NCBI GenBank assembly: GCA_030630315.1
Contig: DAOVNI010000056.1
Span: forward strand, 1 to 8,201
Direction: 5' to 3'
DNA length: 8,201 bases
DNA from: Phycisphaerae bacterium
Lineage (GTDB): Bacteria; Planctomycetota; Phycisphaerae; Sedimentisphaerales; Anaerobacaceae
Notes under the pieces: generated by a model
The model's input: the letters and a program-made list of their open reading frames with translations, nothing else
Told to the model about the DNA's origin: nothing
Databases searched by the model: none
Position numbers and translations under genes: made by a program
Shown here: positions 6,329 through 8,201 of the stretch, in pieces
How positions within the stretch are numbered: position 1 is the first letter of the stretch
Layout: each line of letters begins with the position of its first letter

Positions 6329-7169
6329 TTTTATTCGTTTTTATCTTGCCCCCAAATATGCTGTGTATCATCAGGTCCAGCCTCGATATAACCGTCATCA
6401 TATTACGCGGGCGCTCTGCGGGATTGTCTTCTACACAGTCCATTACGAGTTTCGAGACTCCTACTGGTATTCGTTTTTTCAGCTCGTGAGGCGCTCGACA
6501 GGGATGGGGCACAGCCAGGCCGAAGCTGTTCTTTTTAGGTATCAAAGTAGGGACGCTCTTTCCGGTAAGAGCCCAGTACATTGTCGCTCCCAGATTAAAG
6601 ATATCAGTTTTTGGGCCGAGCGGCTTGCGCCTAACCTGCTCAGGCGCAATGTAATCCGGGGTGCCCTGAATGCGCTGCTTCGTCGTTCCGATTTTGCAGC
6701 TCTGACCGAGGTCTATAATTTTAATCGCGCCGGCTTTGCTCATAATAATGTTATTGGGCTTTATATCGCAGTGAACAAATCCTTCCCGGTGCATGGCATT
6801 AAGGCCGGTTGCGACCATCCTGAATACAAGCAGCACATCGACCAGGCTCAAAGTAGGGCCCTCTTCGAGAGTTTTACCTTCAAATAGTTCCATAGAGAGC
6901 AGCATCTCTTTTACTTTAAACATATTGCGTATTTTCTTTAGTTTGTAGCACTTACGGACGTAGGGGTGGTCTATGCGCCGGGCCACTTTATATTCGGTCT
7001 CTGTCTGCTCGAAGATTCTTGAATCTTCCGGCCTTTCAAATATAACTCGTTTTAGAGCAACATTGGTCTTGTCCTGCTCGTCGGTTGCCATATAGATTGT
7101 GCTGCGAGCGCCGGTTCCAATACGTTTGATTATGGTGAAGCCGCCAACATTGAGTATATCTTTAGCCAT
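6309..7169 (-). CDS. Soluble Hanks-type serine/threonine protein kinase
   Basis: Phosphorylates Ser/Thr on protein targets using ATP; targets unknown. The 286 residues are almost entirely one kinase domain: glycine loop GTGARS (18-23), VALKRV with Lys40, alpha-C Glu near 59, catalytic loop HCDIKPNN (133-140), DLG (153-155, in place of DFG), activation-segment end GTPDYIAPEQ (169-178), Asp189, and ERPRN (252-256). The catalytic Asp135 and Asn140 are present. Cys134 replaces the usual Arg before the Asp, so it is a non-RD kinase that may not need activation-loop phosphorylation. Unlike many bacterial receptor kinases it has no transmembrane helix or sensor domain, only a short Asn-rich tail. 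The ATG at 7169 fits the family start; the ribosome binding site is weak. Its 3' end overlaps the phosphatase gene. A possible promoter lies at 7438-7466. Confidence 0.92.
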   Translation of the reverse strand: MAKDILNVGGFTIIKRIGTGARSTIYMATDEQDKTNVALKRVIFERPEDSRIFEQTETEYKVARRIDHPYVRKCYKLKKIRNMFKVKEMLLSMELFEGKTLEEGPTLSLVDVLLVFRMVATGLNAMHREGFVHCDIKPNNIIMSKAGAIKIIDLGQSCKIGTTKQRIQGTPDYIAPEQVRRKPLGPKTDIFNLGATMYWALTGKSVPTLIPKKNSFGLAVPHPCRAPHELKKRIPVGVSKLVMDCVEDNPAERPRNMMTVISRLDLMIHSIFGGKIKTNKNASNNN

Positions 7170-7437
7170 ATTACCAACAACCTGGAATTTAATAATCTAT
7201 TGATATTTTGCTACCTGCTTATAAGATGCGCTAAACGGGCCTTCTGTTCCGTTAATTTTGCTATTCAGCAGCAGAGTTACTATTCGTATAAGACGCAAAA
7301 TAGCCCGTAATCTTACAAGCTTTTTTCTCAAAATTGCCCAAAAATATATGAAAACATCTTTATATCGAACTGTAGACCGCTTCACTTAAGTTTTTGTAAA
7401 GTCAGCAATCTACAATATAATTCGTTAGTTGTCCAGT
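7170..7437. other. Leader region upstream of the kinase, no supported gene
   Basis: Between the kinase start and the putative minus-strand promoter I see no convincing gene. A 62-codon minus-strand frame with a GTG start at 7385 ends 27 bases before the kinase. It would encode a basic, partly hydrophobic peptide, but it has no ribosome binding site and no family resemblance that I recognise. The region is most simply a long 5' leader of the kinase transcript. Confidence 0.4.
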
Positions 7438-7466
7438 ATTACAGGGTTTTTTCGCGGTATCGCCAA
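7438..7466 (-). promoter_or_regulatory. Possible promoter for the kinase-phosphatase operon
   Basis: Minus strand: TTGGCG (7461-7466), 17-base spacer, TGTAAT (7438-7443). Both boxes match the sigma-70 consensus in four or five positions. It would give a leader of about 260 bases before the kinase start. It stands back to back with the tRNA-array promoter, only 14 bases away. Confidence 0.3.
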
Positions 7467-7470
7467 AAAA
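7447..7470. other. T6/A6 imperfect stem-loop between divergent promoters
   Basis: TTTTTT-C-GCG-GTAT-CGC-C-AAAAAA forms an imperfect hairpin with one C-C mismatch in the space between the two divergent transcription units. It could act as a weak bidirectional terminator or be chance; it overlaps the putative kinase promoter. Confidence 0.25.
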
Positions 7471-7480
7471 AAGATGAACC

Positions 7481-7508
7481 TTGACAAAGTTGTTGAAATT
7501 TGGATAAT
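7481..7508 (+). promoter_or_regulatory. Sigma-70-type promoter of the tRNA-Asn array
   Basis: TTGACA (7481-7486, perfect -35), 16-base spacer, GATAAT (7503-7508, five of six consensus bases). The expected start near 7515 lies about 65 bases before the first tRNA-like unit. No terminator is seen between the units, so the three units and the nuclease gene may share one transcript. Confidence 0.65.
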
Positions 7509-7578
7509 GCTTTAAAATAAGTTAGACGAAAACGGCTTTTGGAATGCAACGTATAGATTTGTGCTGATTTATCGGAAT

Positions 7579-7668
7579 TCCCCGATAGCTCAACTGGTAG
7601 AGCGAGTCCGGCAGCCGAAGGCTGACGGATTAACCGTTAGGTTGTAGGTTCGAGCCGTGCTCGGGGAA
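7579..7668 (+). pseudogene. tRNA-Asn-like pseudogene with hairpin inserted in the anticodon arm
   Basis: This unit is 90 bases long. The acceptor arms TCCCCGA (7579-7585) and TCGGGGA (7661-7667) pair perfectly and the D arm is the same as in the intact copy. After GAGCGAG the expected CGGCTG is replaced by a palindrome at 7607-7629, followed by TTAACCGTT, so the GUU anticodon is gone. The T stem GTAGG/CGTGC contains a G-G mismatch. Loss of anticodon and T-stem decay indicate a non-functional tRNA, although it keeps the acceptor stem and could still be transcribed and cut by tRNA-processing enzymes. Confidence 0.75.
7607..7629. repeat. Inserted palindrome, long form, in the first tRNA-like unit
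   Basis: Arms TCCGGCAGCC (7607-7616) and GGCTGACGGA (7620-7629) pair around a GAA loop with a single G-A mismatch. The outer TCCG...CGGA matches the palindrome in the third unit (8069-8083), and it sits at the identical tRNA position. Confidence 0.7.
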
Positions 7669-7733
7669 TTTGTGTGGGCAAGGTAAATAAAGACAAGTGC
7701 TGCGTTGAAAATCTCAGAATTAGAGCTAATTGT

Positions 7734-7806
7734 TCCCCGATAGCTCAACTGGTAGAGCGAGCGGCTGTTAACCGCTAGGTTGTAGGTTCGAGTCCTACTC
7801 GGGGAG
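7734..7806 (+). tRNA. tRNA-Asn (GUU)
   Basis: A complete 73-base cloverleaf decoding AAC/AAU. Acceptor TCCCCGA/TCGGGGA has 7 pairs, D arm GCTC/GAGC, anticodon stem AGCGG/CCGCT with loop CTGTTAA (anticodon GTT at 7767-7769), 5-base variable loop AGGTT, T arm GTAGG/CCTAC with loop TTCGAGT, discriminator G as expected for bacterial tRNA-Asn. CCA is not encoded. It is the only intact member of the three-unit array. Its last bases GGGGAG, plus one G, form the ribosome-binding-like sequence in front of the GIY-YIG gene. Confidence 0.95.
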
Positions 7807-7808
7807 GT

Positions 7809-8087
7809 GTGGCATTCTTTGTGTACGTAATCGAAAGTTTGACTACTGGTCGGCGTTATATCGGCCAGACCGGTGACTTGAATCGCCGTTTGGCAGAACA
7901 TAACGACCCGGAGCACAAGCCGGGAAAGGATACTTCCAAGCAGGCTGGTCCCTGGAAACTAATCTATCAGGAAATCCATCCGACGTGCTCCCAAGCCATG
8001 CGGCGTGAACGCTGGCTCAAGAGCGGAACAGGACGGCAGTGGCTTAATACCAAAGTTGGTAGAGCGAGTCCGCCGCAGGCGGATTAA
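7809..8087 (+). CDS. Small GIY-YIG nuclease-domain protein (UPF0213-like) between tRNA-Asn copies
   Basis: A single-domain GIY-YIG protein of 92 residues. The family cuts DNA in homing endonucleases and repair enzymes; the substrate of stand-alone small members is unknown. Visible signature: VYVIES (5-10) for the GIY strand, RYIGQTGDL (16-24) for the YIG strand, Arg26/Arg27, His31-Asn32, and metal-binding Glu67 in AMRRERWLKSG. The GTG start at 7809 lies 2 bases after the tRNA discriminator. The GGAGG available to it (7803-7807) is inside the tRNA end and very close to the start; a GTG at 7821 has better spacing but would cut the first strand. Residues 83-92 (VGRASPPQAD) are encoded by tRNA-like DNA and its palindrome, and the stop TAA is in the former anticodon loop. 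The original C-terminus was probably near residue 82. Transcription probably comes from the tRNA promoter. Confidence 0.8.
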   Translation: MAFFVYVIESLTTGRRYIGQTGDLNRRLAEHNDPEHKPGKDTSKQAGPWKLIYQEIHPTCSQAMRRERWLKSGTGRQWLNTKVGRASPPQAD

Positions 8088-8122
8088 CCGCTATGTTGTA
8101 GATTCGAGCCCTACGCGGGGAG
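8056..8122 (+). pseudogene. Truncated tRNA-Asn-like pseudogene with hairpin in the anticodon arm
   Basis: Homology to the intact tRNA begins at TTGGTAGAGCGAG in the D loop and runs to GCGGGGAG at the 3' end. The 5' acceptor strand is missing; in its place is the end of the GIY-YIG reading frame. A 15-base palindrome replaces CGGCTG after GAGCGAG, so no GUU anticodon remains. The T stem GTAGA/CCTAC has an A-C mismatch. It is 3' debris of a tRNA gene, joined to the nuclease gene. Confidence 0.75.
8069..8083. repeat. Inserted palindrome, short form, in the third tRNA-like unit
   Basis: TCCGCC-GCA-GGCGGA is a perfect 6-bp hairpin with a 3-base loop, at the same tRNA position as the longer palindrome at 7607-7629. 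It is translated as SPPQAD at the end of the nuclease frame. Confidence 0.7.
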
Positions 8123-8201
8123 TTCGGGATTTTTTCTCTTCAGGGGTGGTGGATCAAAGAACGCAATTGCAACAGCCGATAGCATTTTCCATATTCAAAG
8201 C
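8123..8201. other. Window end, T-run after the tRNA array
   Basis: A run of six T residues (8130-8135) follows the third tRNA-like unit after GTTCGGGA. It could end the array transcript if the GC-rich 3' half of the pseudo-tRNA folds, but no clean stem abuts it. The remaining bases show no gene. Confidence 0.3.

Noticed and set aside
7197..7385. 62-residue minus-strand frame upstream of the kinase
   Set aside because: GTG start without ribosome binding site, no recognisable domain, low-complexity basic and hydrophobic make-up; more likely untranslated leader.
7607..7629. Self-splicing or enzymatically removed intron in the first tRNA-like unit
   Set aside because: Removing the palindrome does not restore the GUU anticodon or the 7-base loop, because CGGCTG is replaced rather than interrupted, and the T stem is also damaged.
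7590..7916. 108-residue minus-strand frame across the tRNA array
   Set aside because: It reads antisense through two tRNA units and the start of the nuclease gene, giving typical tRNA-antisense residues (SRTRTYN, STARTYN); not a gene.

Overview
The window looks like a chromosomal segment from an anaerobic planctomycete of the Phycisphaerae / Sedimentisphaerales type. This rests on three things: a long secreted GLUG-repeat protein ending in a planctomycete-style dockerin-like tail, a soluble Hanks-type kinase with a catalytic-loop variant (HCDIKPNN) that I associate with this phylum, and intergenic spaces packed with short-period dispersed repeats and palindromes. The assignment is an inference from content, not from a marker gene.

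Layout. Bases 1-330 hold no gene, only short-period repeats, one long hairpin and the terminator of the next gene. Bases 331-3558 (minus) encode a 1075-residue exported beta-solenoid protein made of two GLUG modules, with a clear promoter, a good ribosome binding site and an intrinsic terminator. Bases 3700-4142 are a gene-free spacer with a tandem hairpin cluster and a nested inverted repeat. Bases 4143-7169 (minus) carry three genes in one direction: a Ser/Thr protein kinase, a PPP-like metallophosphatase whose gene overlaps the kinase by 20 bp, and, after a 125-bp A/T-rich repeat, a membrane-anchored family 2 glycosyltransferase. Kinase and phosphatase probably act as a coupled pair; a link to the glycosyltransferase is suggested only by order and strand.

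Bases 7481-8122 (plus) form the most unusual part. A consensus-like promoter drives an array of three tRNA-Asn-like units. Only the middle one (7734-7806, anticodon GUU) is intact. The first and third each carry a palindromic hairpin at the same point of the anticodon arm, which removes the GUU anticodon. Between the second and third lies a small GIY-YIG nuclease gene. Its start lies 2 bases past the intact tRNA, with its purine-rich ribosome-binding sequence inside the tRNA 3' end, and its last ten codons and stop lie inside the broken third tRNA. The arrangement resembles a nuclease-associated duplication or insertion unit at a tRNA gene.

Bases 8123-8201 show a short T-run and nothing else that I can assign.
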